Positions 45,615 to 56,430 of a DNA stretch of 64,000 nt are shown here, in pieces. The translations under genes were made by a program, and so were the position numbers. This DNA is from Acanthosepion pharaonis (Eukaryota; Mollusca; Cephalopoda; Sepiida; Sepiidae), in the NCBI GenBank assembly GCA_903632075.3, contig CAHIKZ030005210.1, positions 62,501 through 126,500 on the forward strand, in the 5' to 3' direction. The number at the start of each line of letters is the position of its first letter. The stretch's first letter is position 1. The notes under the pieces were generated by a model. That model was not told the origin of the DNA, ran no database searches, and saw only the letters and a list, made by a program, of their open reading frames with translations.

Positions 45615-47200
45615 GTGGATAGAATTATTCGCTCCCACTGAATATTTGCATATTTTCTAAGGAAATGCGAATATTTGCAAGTACTTCCTGAATTTACCAT
45701 AAATAGCTGATTCCGTCTTTAGATTTGATAAATTCGTGAATATTTTAGACGTTTTTTCTATCTATTATATTCATAGTTATAGATTTTTCTCAAAATTGGT
45801 GCATTCCAAAATTATTCGCCCTCACCTCCCCTTACGGAAATTACGAATTAATATTGCTCTATGGCAATTGTAATGTTTTTTCTGAATTTGACATTTAATA
45901 CAAACACCCATTGAAAATGAAATAGTATTAACCTGATTCTATAATATTCTAAAAGTTAATGAAGAAGACAATATGTGAATGTCACGTACCAAAATAACTC
46001 AATCGCTTTGCAACCATAACAAAGATGGCTGAACTTGACAAGAAGCGCTAAATGAAGATAGTTGATGCATACAAACAAGGTGATGGATACTACACTTTCC
46101 AAACGTTTAAATGTTCCTAGATCGACAATTCAGAGAATTATCATGAGGTACGACGAGACTCATTGTGTTGAGAATAAATTAAGAACTGGCAGAAAATGGT
46201 TAATTTCTGAGAGAATGGCAAGGAAAATTGGTAGAGATGTCTCGAAGAATCCTCACTTGACAAAGGACATTGTCAATAATGTAAAGGCATCAGGGTTGAA
46301 TGCATCGATGAAGACAGTCACTAGATGCTTTCATTGAGCAGGACTTCGAGTTTGTCGACCAAAGAAAACTCCTTTGCTTAAGGCTAAACATCTAAAATGC
46401 AGATTAGCTTATGCTGGAAGCCATTGAGAACATGGGAGTAAATATTGGTACTCTGTTTTATCGTCAAACGAAATTAAACTAGAATTATTTGCTCATATGA
46501 ACTCCCATTATGTACGGAGGAAAGTGAATGATGCTCACAAACTACCCCCCTACAATTAAGCACGGTAGTGGTAACATTATGTTTTGCCACTTCTGGACCA
46601 GAAGAACTAGTGAAAATACAGGGTATAATGGATAAACAGGAGTATTTGACTATTCTTAAAAATAATATAAAACAAAGTGCACTAATGCTATATTTGGGAT
46701 GTCACTGGACATTCCAACAAGGCACCAATCAAAAACATATGGCACAAATTGCTACAAAATACTTAGATGACAGCAAAATTAACGTATTGGGGTACCATGC
46801 ACAAAGTCTTAACCGAACACCATAAACATATTTGAAGAAAAAAGTAAGAGAAAGAAGTCCTTCGAATTTGAAGGAACTCGAAGCTATTTCCATGGAAGAA
46901 TAGAGCAAAATACTGATCAGTGTGTGTAGTTACCAAGTAAACAACTATCAGAAATGATTAAAGGCAATAATCAAGAATAAAGGTCAGGCTATTGATTAGA
47001 TTATTGAGCCAAGAGGGCCAATAATTTTATTCAATGTTAAATGTTTTTTTGTATTATTGTTGGCATCACTGCATATACACTCAAATCTATTATTTCATCA
47101 TTCATGAAAAATGCACATGAAGTTTCCATGAAAATTTGAGGTATTACAGCTTTATTTGTAATTATGGAAAGGGGGGTGGTGAATAACTTTGTCCACAACT
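45611..47200 (+). mobile_element. Tc1-type DNA transposon, inactive
   Basis: Terminal inverted repeats agttgtgga-agaattattcg (45611) and gttatt..tccacaact (47200) bound 1590 bp. The left flank is an AT run, consistent with a TA target; the right TA is not visible because a (TC)n run abuts. Inside is a dead transposase (46024-46985). Confidence 0.9.
46024..46985 (+). pseudogene. Tc1-like transposase pseudogene
   Basis: MAELDKKR then a stop at 46048; after a frameshift, LSKRLNVPRSTIQRIIMRYDETHC (helix-turn-helix, 46080-46160) and RMARKIGRDVSKNPHLTKDIV. Downstream, frame-shifted: RPKKTPLLKAKHLKCRLAYA, VLSSNEIKLE (canonical SDET: first catalytic Asp is Asn), LTILKNNIKQSALML, WTFQQGTNQKHMAQ (second catalytic Asp lost), ISMEE. 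The third catalytic residue region (canonical NPIEH) reads NRTP then a stop. At least four disabling changes; family length about 340 residues. Confidence 0.9.
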
Positions 47201-47233
47201 CTCTCTCTCTCGCTCTGTCTCTCTCTCTCGCTA

Positions 47234-47249
<16 letters not shown>

Positions 47250-47298
<49 letters not shown>

Positions 47299-47349
47299 CA
47301 ATCAAATCATGTGGATTTTTACTCTATCTGTTCTTTCTCTCATTTGGAC

Positions 47350-47409
<60 letters not shown>

Positions 47410-47425
47410 ATTAATTTGTGTGTGC

Positions 47426-47477
<52 letters not shown>

Positions 47478-47478
47478 A
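47250..47478. repeat. (AT)n and (TG)n microsatellites between two Tc1 elements
   Basis: (TC)n 47201-47248, (AT)n 47249-47294, unique 47296-47348, (AT)n-(TG)n to 47478. Both transposon ends lie directly in microsatellites. Confidence 0.95.
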
Positions 47479-48099
47479 CAGTTGTGAACAGAATTATTCG
47501 CCCCCACTGAATATTTGCATATTTTCTAAGGAAATGCGAATATGTGTGAGTACTTACTGAATTTACCATAAATAGTTGATTCTGTATTTAGTTTTGAATA
47601 ATTTGTGAAATTTTTGGAAGTTTCGATCGATTATACTCATAGTTATAGATTTTTATAAAAATTGGTGGAGTCCAAAATTATTTGAAAATTATGGAAATTA
47701 TGAAATAATATTGCTCTGTGCTAATTGTAATGTCCGTTTTCTTAATTTGACATTTAATACAAATACCCATTTCAAGAAAAAAAGTAAAAGAAAGAAGTCC
47801 TTCGAATTTTAAGGAACTAGAAGCTATTTCCATGGAAGAATAGAGCAAAATATTGATCAGTGTGTATAGTTACCTAGTAAGCAACTATCAAAAATGATTA
47901 AAGGCAATAATCAAGAATAAAAGTCAGGCTATTGATTAGATTATTGAGGCAAGGGGGCCAATAATTTTATTCAATGTTAAATGTTTTTTCTGGTGTTTTT
48001 TTTTAAATTATTATTTGACAATAAAATAAAAAATTTGCATCACTGCACATTCATTGAAATCTATTATTTCACCATTTTCTTTTCTTTTTTCTTTTTTTT

Positions 48100-48471
48100 A
48101 GGCAATTCACCCCAGGCAAGAATTTACAGAGGATTGAGAGCAAGAGTAAAGAGGCGTGTTTGAGGAACGGATAAAGAGGACTGGGAACAAGCACAGGATG
48201 TCAGATGTCGATTGACATTACACTTTAATATTTGAAGATTATAGTCATCGGAGACGCAAGAAAGGGGAAGGGAGTTCCACAGATGGGAAGTGCGGGAGAA
48301 GAAGCTGTTTGAGAAGAAGAGACGGTAGCTCCCTTAAATTCATGTAGTCCGGGAACCAGCGAAAGTAGCTCGTCGGAACAGCTGCCGTAAAAATATGTGT
48401 AGAAGAGACAGAGGGAGGTCACGGCACGTCTGTGGGATCATGATTATAGACTAGATGCCAGATCAGGACCT
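48100..48471 (-). pseudogene. LINE B fragment inside the deleted Tc1 element, left part
   Basis: LINE B tail on the minus strand (ccttgcctggggtgaattgcc-type start at 48108, SLCLFYTYFYGSCSDELLSLVPGLHEFK), broken at agatcaggacct and resuming at 49174-49205 (gacctatcatcttgcatattcg). Confidence 0.88.
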
Positions 48472-49173
48472 CGACCTGGGTAAGATGTTAAACTATATCT
48501 GCGTCCTGGGTAAGACGATAAACTACGTCCAGCAGAAAGGCCTCCCATCAGGAGGTTTTGAGGAGCATGGAATCACCTCTTAATTGCTGGTGTTTCCAGG
48601 CCCACCCTGAACCAGGGTAGTAGCACCTGTTAGGGTCCCAGCTATGGGTAAATAGTTAACTATTACCAGCAATACTTTTTTGAAAAAAAATATTACCAGC
48701 AATACAACTTTGAAGGAAAAATGTTACCAGAAACAGATTTTTGACAAAACAAAATATTACCAGCAATAAAAAATTTTGTCGGTATTAAATAACCCATTGA
48801 GGTTGATATGCCGTAAAACAAAATAAACCAAACCAATCTAAACCAAAGAATACATATTCTATTCATACGAATCTATCCTAAAAATGTTGTCGGTATTAAA
48901 TAACCCATTGAGGTTGATATGCCGTAAAACAAAATAAACCAAACCAATCTAAACTAAAGAATACATATTCTATTCATACGAATCTATCCTAAAAATGTTG
49001 TCGGTATTAAATAACCCATTGATGTTGATATGCCGTAAAACAAAATAAACCAAACCAAACTAAATCAAAGAATACATATTCTATTCATACGAATCTATCC
49101 TAAAAATGTTGTCGGCATTAAATAACCCATTGAGGTTGATATGCCGTAAAACTAAATAAACCAGACTGAACCA
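48472..49173. mobile_element. RS repeat insert with 12-bp target duplication
   Basis: Flanked by agatcaggacct at 48460-48471 and 49174-49185. Contents: a unique 5' block (cctgggtaagatg.. repeated twice), gctatgggtaaatag, several tattaccagcaat units, then 3.5 copies of a ~130-bp unit holding gtcggtattaaataaccc..gatatgccgtaaaac. The same ingredients occur in reverse orientation at 33951-34740. The duplication shows the whole block moved as a unit. Confidence 0.85.
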
Positions 49174-49205
49174 AGATCAGGACCTATCATCTTGCATATT
49201 CGTAT

Positions 49206-49599
49206 TTGTGAAAAATGCATATGGAAATTTGTGGTATTACAGCTTTATTTGTAATTATGGAAGGTGGGTGTTGAACAATTCTGTCTACAACTGTATCTAC
49301 TTTATAAATAAAATGTATATTTCTCTCCTTTTCTGTCCTATGTTTTCCTGTTGCATATATTGAAGGTAAGTGGAAGAGGGGAACAGAGCAAATGATTTAG
49401 CGATCGTAAATGGCTGGCAGAACAGTGATTAGGATACATACAAAAAAGACAAAAAACCTGCTAAGAGGCAGAAAGTCGAGAGCGCCCACGTTACTACCGA
49501 ATGCGACACAAGGTCAATGTTTCAAGTGGGTTTAACGGTAATACCAAACAAAAATTGCGCAAGGCCCATCAGCATTTCCACTCATCGAGCAAACCTCAG
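49206..49599. other. Tc1 right end and spacer with an SU tail remnant
   Basis: To 49292 is transposon. At 49502-49540 atgcgacacaaggtcaatg..aagtggg resembles the SU 3' tail (minus). Confidence 0.5.
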
Positions 49600-49696
49600 G
49601 AATTGTCTACAGCAAATGTTTTAATATCAAAGAATTAATTTCTAATCATCCGACGAGAGTACTGAGCGATACAACTAGGTTATTTTTTATTTGTTT

Positions 49697-50458
49697 TATG
49701 TTTTTAGCGTTTCACCCCAAGCAAGGCGGGAAGCCACTAGCACGCAAGGGGTTACAGAGAATTGGAGTGAGTCCAAATAGGAGTGATGGAGGAAAGGATG
49801 AAGAGAAGGATAGGGGATAGATCAGGGCATCTGGAGACGTCGATTGACATTACATTTGAATAGGTGGAGATTATAGCTGTCAGGGAAACAGGAATAGGGC
49901 TGGAAGTTCCACAGGCAAGAAGTGCGAGACATGAAGCTATTGGAGTAGAAGAGACGGCTGCATTTAACAGTTTCGACAGTGAAAGGGTGAGAGCGAGATG
50001 CCAGCCTAGTTGAACAATTAAATTCATGAAGTCTGGGAACCAGCGAAAGCAGCTCATCGGAGCAGTTACCGTGAAAGTATTTGTAAAAAAGACAGAGGGA
50101 GGCGACGGCACGTATTTGAGAGAACGACTGCAGACGAGATGCCAGATCAGGGCCAATTACATTGCATATACGTCTTTGGATTTTATCTAGGACCTTCAGA
50201 CAAACAGAAGGGGTTCCAGACGATATATGGCAGCAATACCCCATGCAAGGGCGAATGGTTGATTTGTACATTTGAAGGATCGACTCCGGCGAGAAAAATG
50301 TCCTGGCGCGGCACAGGGAGCCAATTTTCCTTATGGTGGACGAAGCTATTGACTCAATGTAATTGTTCCATCTCAGGTCAGCAGACAATATGAGACTGAG
50401 TAGTTGTAAAGAGGTGCGCTCGTGGATTTGAGCGCCAGACATTCTAATGAGAGGCAGA
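49697..50458 (-). pseudogene. LINE B: best-preserved copy, 3' end
   Basis: Uninterrupted minus-strand frame 50442-49822: QLLSLILSADLRWNNYIES, IRKIGSLCRARTFFSPESIL, YKSTIRPCMGYCCHIS, LDKIQRRICNVIGPDLASRL, LCLFYKYFHGNCSDELLSL, RLHEFNCSTRLASRSHPF, and FKCNVNRRLQMP at the end. Catalytic RT motifs lie upstream and are missing (5' truncation). Tail at 49697-49750 (caccccaagcaaggcggg). It is inserted in the 115-bp satellite. An open frame of 206 codons over a truncated element suggests recent insertion. Confidence 0.92.
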
Positions 50459-50930
50459 CCAATTCATAAGATTTGAAATCTAAAAAATAAATAAATAAAT
50501 AAATAATAAAAATCATTGCATCCAGCAAATTTTCAATTATCAAAGAATGAATTTCTGATCATTGGGATTTGAATACTTGGCGAAACTATCGCATTTATAA
50601 GATTTAAGGTCTAAAAAAATAACTCTAACAAATGTTTTGATATCAAAATATTAATTTCCGATCATTAGGATTTGAGTACTGGTCAATACGACTGGGCTAT
50701 TAACCCGTTCATAAGAATGGAGGTCTAAAAAATAAAAAGAATTTCTTCTAGCAAATTCTCTGATGCCAAAGCATTAATTTTCGATCATCTGGATTTGAGT
50801 AGTGGTCAATACGACTGGGATATTACATTATTCATAAGATTTGAGGTTTAAAAAAAATAAAAAGAATCCATAAGATTTAAGGTCTAAAAAAGTATTTCGT
50901 CCATCAAATGTTCTGATATCTAAGAATTAA

Positions 50931-51494
50931 CGTAATTCCCCATGTATAATACAAATTTTTTTTCTAAAAAATAATCAGCAAAATCAGGTGTGCGTATTAT
51001 GCACAACTACAAAAAAACTTTAAAAAATTGCCATAAAATAAAATGTGTGATAACGGGGTATATTTATAGAAAATGTGTGATAACGGGGTATATTTATAGA
51101 AGTCAGTGTCTACAAGCATTTTTAGAGGGCGTTTCAGAGTCTGATCAGCTCTGAGGGGGTCGATTTGGTGAGGTCAGTATGATGTTTGAAAGACCCGAAA
51201 CTTCCCAATGATCCATCTCCAGAACATTACTGACGACGCCCTCTAGCGCTAAAAGAGCGTATATTCAAAGCAGTATAAAATTAAATTAGAATAATATTAT
51301 TCTATGTTTAAAACCATTTTTAATAAGAGTAGAAAACGTTGGTTGTAACGAAATTGGAGAGATACAATTTATAGGTTTTGATTACCAAACAAGGGGTGCG
51401 TATTATCCGTGAGTAGAAGTATTTTATCACACTTTCAGCACAATTTTAGAGGTGCGTATTATAGATGAAAGCGTATTATACATGGGGAATTACG
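50931..51494. mobile_element. MITE with ~23-bp terminal inverted repeats
   Basis: Ends cgtaattccccatgtataatac and gtattatacatggggaattacg are exact reverse complements. The satellite unit it interrupts reads gaatTAAtttc, and TA/TAA is present on both sides, so the target duplication is TA or TAA. Inner gtgcgtattat motifs repeat near both ends. No coding capacity. Confidence 0.88.
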
Positions 51495-51699
51495 ATAATT
51501 TCTATACATCTGAATTTGGTTATTGAGCAATACGACTTGACTATTATCCCAGTTATAAGATGTAATGCCCCCACCTCAAAAAAAGGTTTACCTACAGCAA
51601 TTTTTTTGATATCAAAGAATTTATTTTTGATCATCTGAATTTGAGTACTGATCTAATTCATAAATTTTTATGTGTTACCTGAGTAAGAAACAAAAAGAT

Positions 51700-52245
51700 T
51701 TCTTGAACGAAGGTATGAACTTTGCTTAAGACTCAAATATTCAGAAATGCAATCATTAGTTTCAGTCAATAATTTACGTTTTAGTTTATCAACCATCCAC
51801 TTTATTCTTTTCTTTAAAAAAAGAAATACAATGAAAATTTGTTCGAGCTGGAATAGTAATATAAGTAAAACTATTAGAAGACTGAGTCATAAATAATTTC
51901 TATTTGTTTTGTTTGAGGAAATAAAAGTAAAAAGAGTCTACCAATCTTGTCTACTAATGTCAACATATAAGTTTTAATTACAAACTGACATTCACAGGAA
52001 TTACTTTGCTTTGACAAGAATATTTCAGTGAATCAAACTTAGTGAAAAGAAGAACAATAGTTATATTGTCATAATATTTAGGAACAATGTACAAGTTCTG
52101 TCTAGAAAGTATTCATTCATTCCTATAAATGAGGAAATAAAAGTAAAAATAGTCTACCTAGGACAATTGTGTCTTAGTCCCTTTCAAAGTTTCAGACATT
52201 ACAGAGAGCCAAATCTGGAATGTAAAGTGGGGAGATGACAGACAT
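51700..52245 (+). repeat. Spacer with a short duplicated block
   Basis: aagtaaaactattagaagactgagtcataaataatttctat occurs at about 51863 and again at 52695 (the parts are given separately elsewhere); gaggaaataaaagtaaaa occurs at 51916 and 52130. No gene recognised. Confidence 0.6.
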
Positions 52246-52249
52246 TTAT

Positions 52250-52431
52250 CCACTTCTCCTGAGTGGTAGGATCTGAAACAAAGGTTAGTTTACCCCCCAC
52301 CCACCCTTTAATGCAATGAGGAATTTCCTACTGCAGGGTGGGAATCCCTAGGATCAAGACTCCCTCATAGTTTAGAGAAGAGAACAGATAATACACTTTG
52401 ATCTCAGCCAAAAGTCTTGAGTGACATGATG
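52250..52431 (-). mobile_element. U2-headed SINE (family SU), clear head
   Basis: Minus strand head 52413-52378: TTTTGGCTGAGATCAAAG then TGTATTATCTGTTCTC. U2 snRNA has TTTTGGCTAAGATCAAG then TGTAGTATCTGTTCTT. The body ggaaattcctcattgcattaa matches the SU copy at 30197. No SU 3' tail block was identified. Confidence 0.75.
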
Positions 52432-52434
52432 CTT

Positions 52435-52780
52435 TGCCAAAACATCTTGCACAAGACAAAAAGAATCTACTCATTTATGAAAACAACAGTAACAGAGCAT
52501 ATAAACTCACTCAATAATATCGTATTGCTAGTTGACAGGAGTGTGTTCTCTTCTGAACAAGTAATATCAAGATCTGCAAAACAAGATATGTTCAAAATGG
52601 CTGGATACATTGCGGACAAATTTCCCATATAGTTACTTTTTAGTTTTGTTTTGATTAAAATAAAAAAATAAAACTTTTTTCAAGATGGAATAGTAAGGTA
52701 AGTAAAACTATTAGAAGACTGAGTCATAAATAATTTCTATTTTTGTTCTATCAACAATCCACTTTTAAGTGTTGGTATTT
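52435..52780. other. Unidentified frame
   Basis: A 71-codon plus frame (52417-52632) starts inside the SINE head and reads SFMKTTVTEHINSLNNIVLL and MFKMAGYIADKFPI. No family recognised. Confidence 0.3.
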
Positions 52781-52789
52781 GGTAGATTA

Positions 52790-53045
52790 TCATGTGTTTA
52801 AGATCTTTGCCAATTCCCAAGTATTTTATTGTAGATTGCTTTCCACTAATGACTTTAGGGATTCTAATGAATGCCTCTGTCTGGGTTCATCTTCTGATGA
52901 TATTTTTCCAGAATAAAAGTTTGTAAACCAATTTTGTACTTGCCAGTCAGTTATGGCTCTTTGATCATAAACGCTACATATTTTTCTCGATGCCTTATAA
53001 TGTTATTCTATCGCTTGAACTCTCATAACATTACAGGACATAAAT
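52790..53045 (-). pseudogene. mariner-type transposase N-terminal fragment
   Basis: Minus strand: RAITDWQVQNWFTNFYSGK then EDEPRQRHSLESLKSLVESN, a stop, and NTWELAKILNT. This matches the WFxxFxSGxxxxEDEPRxGR linker and the second helix-turn-helix of mariner (MOS1-like) transposases. Only the DNA-binding part remains. Confidence 0.7.
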
Positions 53046-53404
53046 GCACTTTCAATTGCTCCATAAATGGAGTTAAAAAATTTATTCATTAATCCACTGT
53101 GTACACTGCCACTGCTGTGCAAAAACTAAAGTATGTTGGTCTACTCCAAATTTATTCTTAACTACCATGTAGAATTATTAGTTAGGATGATATATTCATC
53201 ATTATAGATGGTTCACAAAAACGTAAATTAAATATTATTTCATTGTCGTTTGCTTTAGAGCTTCATCATCAAAATCAGTTGAATGTTCCTCTCTGCGATT
53301 CTTTATGGTACATCAGTGGTAAGGTAAAATTGAACTTATGAAGCAATCCGAATTTGAATTCAGTTTATTGAATCATTTTTTTTCACATCAATAAACATCG
53401 ACTT
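53046..53404. other. No recognisable feature
   Basis: AT-rich, non-coding. Confidence 0.45.
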
Positions 53405-53559
53405 GTATATACGAGGTGTCTCCGCAAAATTAACACCGATTTGTAGCCTAATACCATAGCCAATTCTCGCTCAAATGATCTCGAATCTTAATTAAAAAAA
53501 ATGTGTAAAAACTAAGTTGAATGATTAAATTTTTCGTCTTTATGGAGCGTTTTCCTTTG

Positions 53560-53982
53560 AGGCAAACGTGACCAACAATGTTTATCTGCAAATGCTTCAG
53601 AACTTGCTTTTTGAGATCATTGCTAATGAGCAAGAACACTTCATGGTTCAAAAGGATAAAACTCCGCCTCATTGGAAGCTGACTGTGCGGACATCTCATT
53701 GAGAATCTACCAGGAAGATCCACGTTCACTTGACTTGACACCTTGTGATTTTTCCTACGAGGCTATGTGAAAGGGCAGGTGTATGTCCCCACTCTTACTA
53801 CAAGACTAGATGAACTTAAGCAGAGAATCACTGAGTTGCTGAAGAATGTTACGCAAGACATGCTACAACGTGTTTGGCAAGAGCTGGACTACCGACTTGA
53901 CGTGTATCGTATCACAGGTGGTGCGCATATTAAACATTTATCAAGCTTTGGGAAATTGGTTATAAAATCTACTGCCATTTGA
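53560..53982 (+). pseudogene. Tc1/mariner-superfamily transposase fragment
   Basis: Plus strand, in shifting frames: NVYLQMLQNLLFEIIANEQ, FMVQKDKTPPHWKLTVR (catalytic QQDxxPPHW-like box, second Asp kept), DPRSLDLTPCDF (third acidic position, DLTPxDFF), then an open frame 53767-53982 reading KGQVYVPTLTTRLDELKQRI and MLQRVWQELDYRLDVYRITGG. The first Asp region is lost. The element probably spans 53405-54100; gtgtctccgcaaaattaac at 53422 may be its 5' end. Confidence 0.85.
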
Positions 53983-54115
53983 ATACATTGTTCGAATTTT
54001 GATAAATATTTTATTGTTCAATATGAAGCCTATTTAATTTCGTATGCCTGGGATATGATGTATTTACTCAGATATTCACATTTTAAGTGATGTCAGTTTT
54101 TTTTTTGGGGGGGGG

Positions 54116-54119
<4 letters not shown>

Positions 54120-54155
<36 letters not shown>

Positions 54156-54345
54156 TTTTCTTATTAATATACTATTTTGTGTATTTTTTCCATTCTTCCT
54201 TTTTCTTTCTTTTTCTACTTTCTTTCTTACTTTTGTATATATGATTTTCTTTGTCACTTTCTTTCCTTTCCTTTAGGTCTTTCTTTCTTCTTTCTTTCTT
54301 TCTTCCTGTCTTTCTTTCTTTCTTTCTTTCTTATTATTTCATTGT
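54120..54345 (+). repeat. (AT)n and (CTTT)n tracts
   Basis: AT at 54120-54150 and CTTT arrays to 54330 separate the transposon from a duplicate of its 3' end. Confidence 0.95.
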
Positions 54346-54384
54346 TATTATCACTGGCACTCACTAAGATACGTCCACACTGAG

Positions 54385-54640
54385 GCGATGGACAATGTTA
54401 CGCAAGACATGCTACAGCGTGTTTGGCAGGAGCTGCGCTACCGACGACGTGTGTCGTGTCACAGGTGGTGAGAATATCTATAAAGCCTTGTGGAATCGGT
54501 TATAAAATCTACATTCCTTTGAATATTTTGCTCGAATTTTGATAAATGAATCTTTTATTCAGCATGAAACCTATTTCATATTATGTGCCTGCGTACATGT
54601 AGTTACTCAGATATTCACATTTTAAATTTTGGGTGGGGGT
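54385..54640 (+). pseudogene. Duplicated 3' end of the same transposon
   Basis: acaatgttacgcaagacatgctaca .. aggagctgcgctaccgac .. ttactcagatattcacatttta repeats 53845-54100 in direct orientation, with an internal frameshift. Confidence 0.85.
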
Positions 54641-54789
54641 TGGTGGGGGGGGAAGGATACTCTGCATATACATAGATGCAGATGCGCTTATGGATGAATA
54701 TGCATGTTGATAAAAGTTTGAATCGTTACATACAAACACACACACACACACACACACATGCCAGCCTGGTTCTAGTTTAATAGTGTCAC

Positions 54790-55015
54790 ACATCAGGCCG
54801 GTGGAACTTCCGGCTTCTTGCTTCCCTGTCAATTACGATCTTCAAATATTTAAATGCAATGTGAATCCTTATTTTCTGTCTCCTTAAATCATTTCTTTTT
54901 TTTTTTTTTATACTTTCTCCTCAGCAACGTTTTCTCAATTCCTGTCACTTTCAGTAAACCACTTGCGTCTTAGTTGCTTTATCGCCTTTCTTATCGTGAA
55001 ATGATTAAAAAAAGA
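54790..55015 (+). pseudogene. LINE B: 3' tail fragment
   Basis: gtggaacttccggcttcttgc, ttcaaatatttaaatgcaatgtg, then the tail cttgcgtcttagttgctttatcg and gaaatgattaaaaaaag. Confidence 0.85.
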
Positions 55016-55290
55016 AGAAGCGCAATGATAGATGTGAACAGAAAATGATATGCATATTTGGGGGGGGGTGCGGCGGAGTGATGTCTCGTTGGTTTTTGGT
55101 CGGTTGAACTACAACAAATACAGTGTGTACATTATCACGCCGTTGGATATAGCGTGTCTTCAACTTCAAAACACGATTTTCACACATCGTCACCACTGTG
55201 TGAATACTAGCCTTGTCTACCAGGGAACTTCTGGTGAGGTCCGCTAGGTGGCGTTGTATAAATCATTAAAAAAAAAGAAGGGAACACACA
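55016..55290. other. No gene recognised
   Basis: Includes a G8 run at about 55060 and gtgtcttcaacttcaaaac; nothing supported. Confidence 0.45.
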
Positions 55291-55295
55291 CACAC

Positions 55296-55627
55296 ACGCG
55301 CGCGCGCGATCTCTCACTGTTTTCGCTTTTCTACCGCCGGATGCAATAGTAACAAGTCGTGTCTCGTTTCCACGTCAGGGAGACTATGACTCTGGATAAA
55401 CCGAACATTTGATTATCAAATCGCACACACACACACACACACACACACTTTCTCTCTCTCTCTCTCTCTCTCTCTCAACCGAGGGATGCAGTAGTTACAA
55501 GACATGTCTCGTTTACCTTTCCTAGAGGAACCAATATTTTATTCTAAACCGAACCGCATGGTGCATCATACACACACATACGCACACACACACACACACA
55601 TACGCACACACAGACACACATAACGAC

Positions 55628-55630
<3 letters not shown>
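55296..55630 (+). repeat. RM repeat, three units with AC/TC microsatellites
   Basis: gatgcaatagtaacaagtcg, gatgcagtagttacaagacatg and matching tctcgtttccacgtcaggg segments are tandem copies of the unit at 45128-45395. Each is separated by (AC)n, (TC)n or acgcacacaca runs. Confidence 0.85.
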
Positions 55631-55631
<1 letters not shown>

Positions 55632-55669
<38 letters not shown>

Positions 55670-55941
55670 GACAAACCGCTCATCTACGCCCCTATCAACG
55701 AACTTCGGATGCAACGGACAAAATCTGCAGGCAAAATAATAAAAATGTTATGCAGGAAAAAAACTTCCAAATCATTTGTGATGTATTTCAAAATTTGCGG
55801 GCTTAGCGGAACAGGTCGTATTAGTTCTCAAAGTGACCACTTGGCGGCATTGGATGGCCGTTCTATTGTAAACAAAGACGGTGTACACAATATATAAAGT
55901 ACGATACATCAGTGCGTACGTGAGAAATAACTGTGAGAAAG

Positions 55942-55984
<43 letters not shown>
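55632..55984. other. Spacer bounded by AT microsatellites
   Basis: (AT)n 55632-55665 and 55943-55985. Between them is a 62-codon plus frame without known domain. Confidence 0.5.
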
Positions 55985-55990
<6 letters not shown>

Positions 55991-56235
55991 TTTATTTAAA
56001 AATATGATTCAACGCTTCATAAGAGTTCTCATGTTTCAAAACAAGAGCCGAAAACTTCAATATAATTATTTGAATTAAATTGAATTAAAGTACTAAGCTC
56101 TGTACCATCTTCAAACGAAGATGGAACAGAGCTTAGTACTTTAATTCAAATAATTATATTGAAGTTTTCAGCTCTTGTTTTGAAACATGAGAACTCTTAT
56201 GTAGCGTTGAATCATATTTTTAAATAAATAATTAT
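55984..56235. repeat. 250-bp near-perfect palindrome (foldback)
   Basis: Arms 55984-56112 and 56117-56235 are reverse complements around a 4-nt loop (ccatcttc-AAAC-gaagatgg). I count three mismatches plus one ~10-bp indel in about 119 paired bases. Decayed single arms recur at 56565-56650 and 57290-57350. Confidence 0.92.
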
Positions 56236-56332
56236 ATTTATGCTCTACTTTTGTATTATTTTAAAAATAATAACAAAAATACTAAAAGAACTTTGGATTA
56301 TTTACCTAACGAGTTCTTTCCTATTTTCTATA

Positions 56333-56430
<98 letters not shown>

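Larger units (their letters stand above)
47480..49292 (+). mobile_element. Internally deleted Tc1 relative with nested insertions
   Basis: Left end agttgtgaacagaattattcg and right end gttgaacaattctgtctacaact match the intact-length element next door. The first ~290 bp jumps straight to the transposase C-terminus (tccttcgaattttaaggaac), so most of the transposase is deleted. A LINE B fragment (from 48100) and an RS repeat (48472-49173) are inserted inside. Confidence 0.85.
49600..51680 (+). repeat. ~115-bp satellite, split by two insertions
   Basis: Units carry tcaaagaattaatttc-gatcat-ggatttgagtactgg-caatacgactgg-tattaac and cataagatttaaggtctaaaaa. One unit at 49600-49690, about four at 50459-50930, two at 51495-51680. 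Spacing of gatcat is 103-123 bp. The gaps are filled by LINE B (49697-50458) and a MITE (50931-51494). Confidence 0.85.

Noticed and set aside
52417..52632. 71-codon frame with ordinary amino-acid composition
   Set aside because: Starts inside the reverse strand of a SINE head; no family recognised, so not called a gene.
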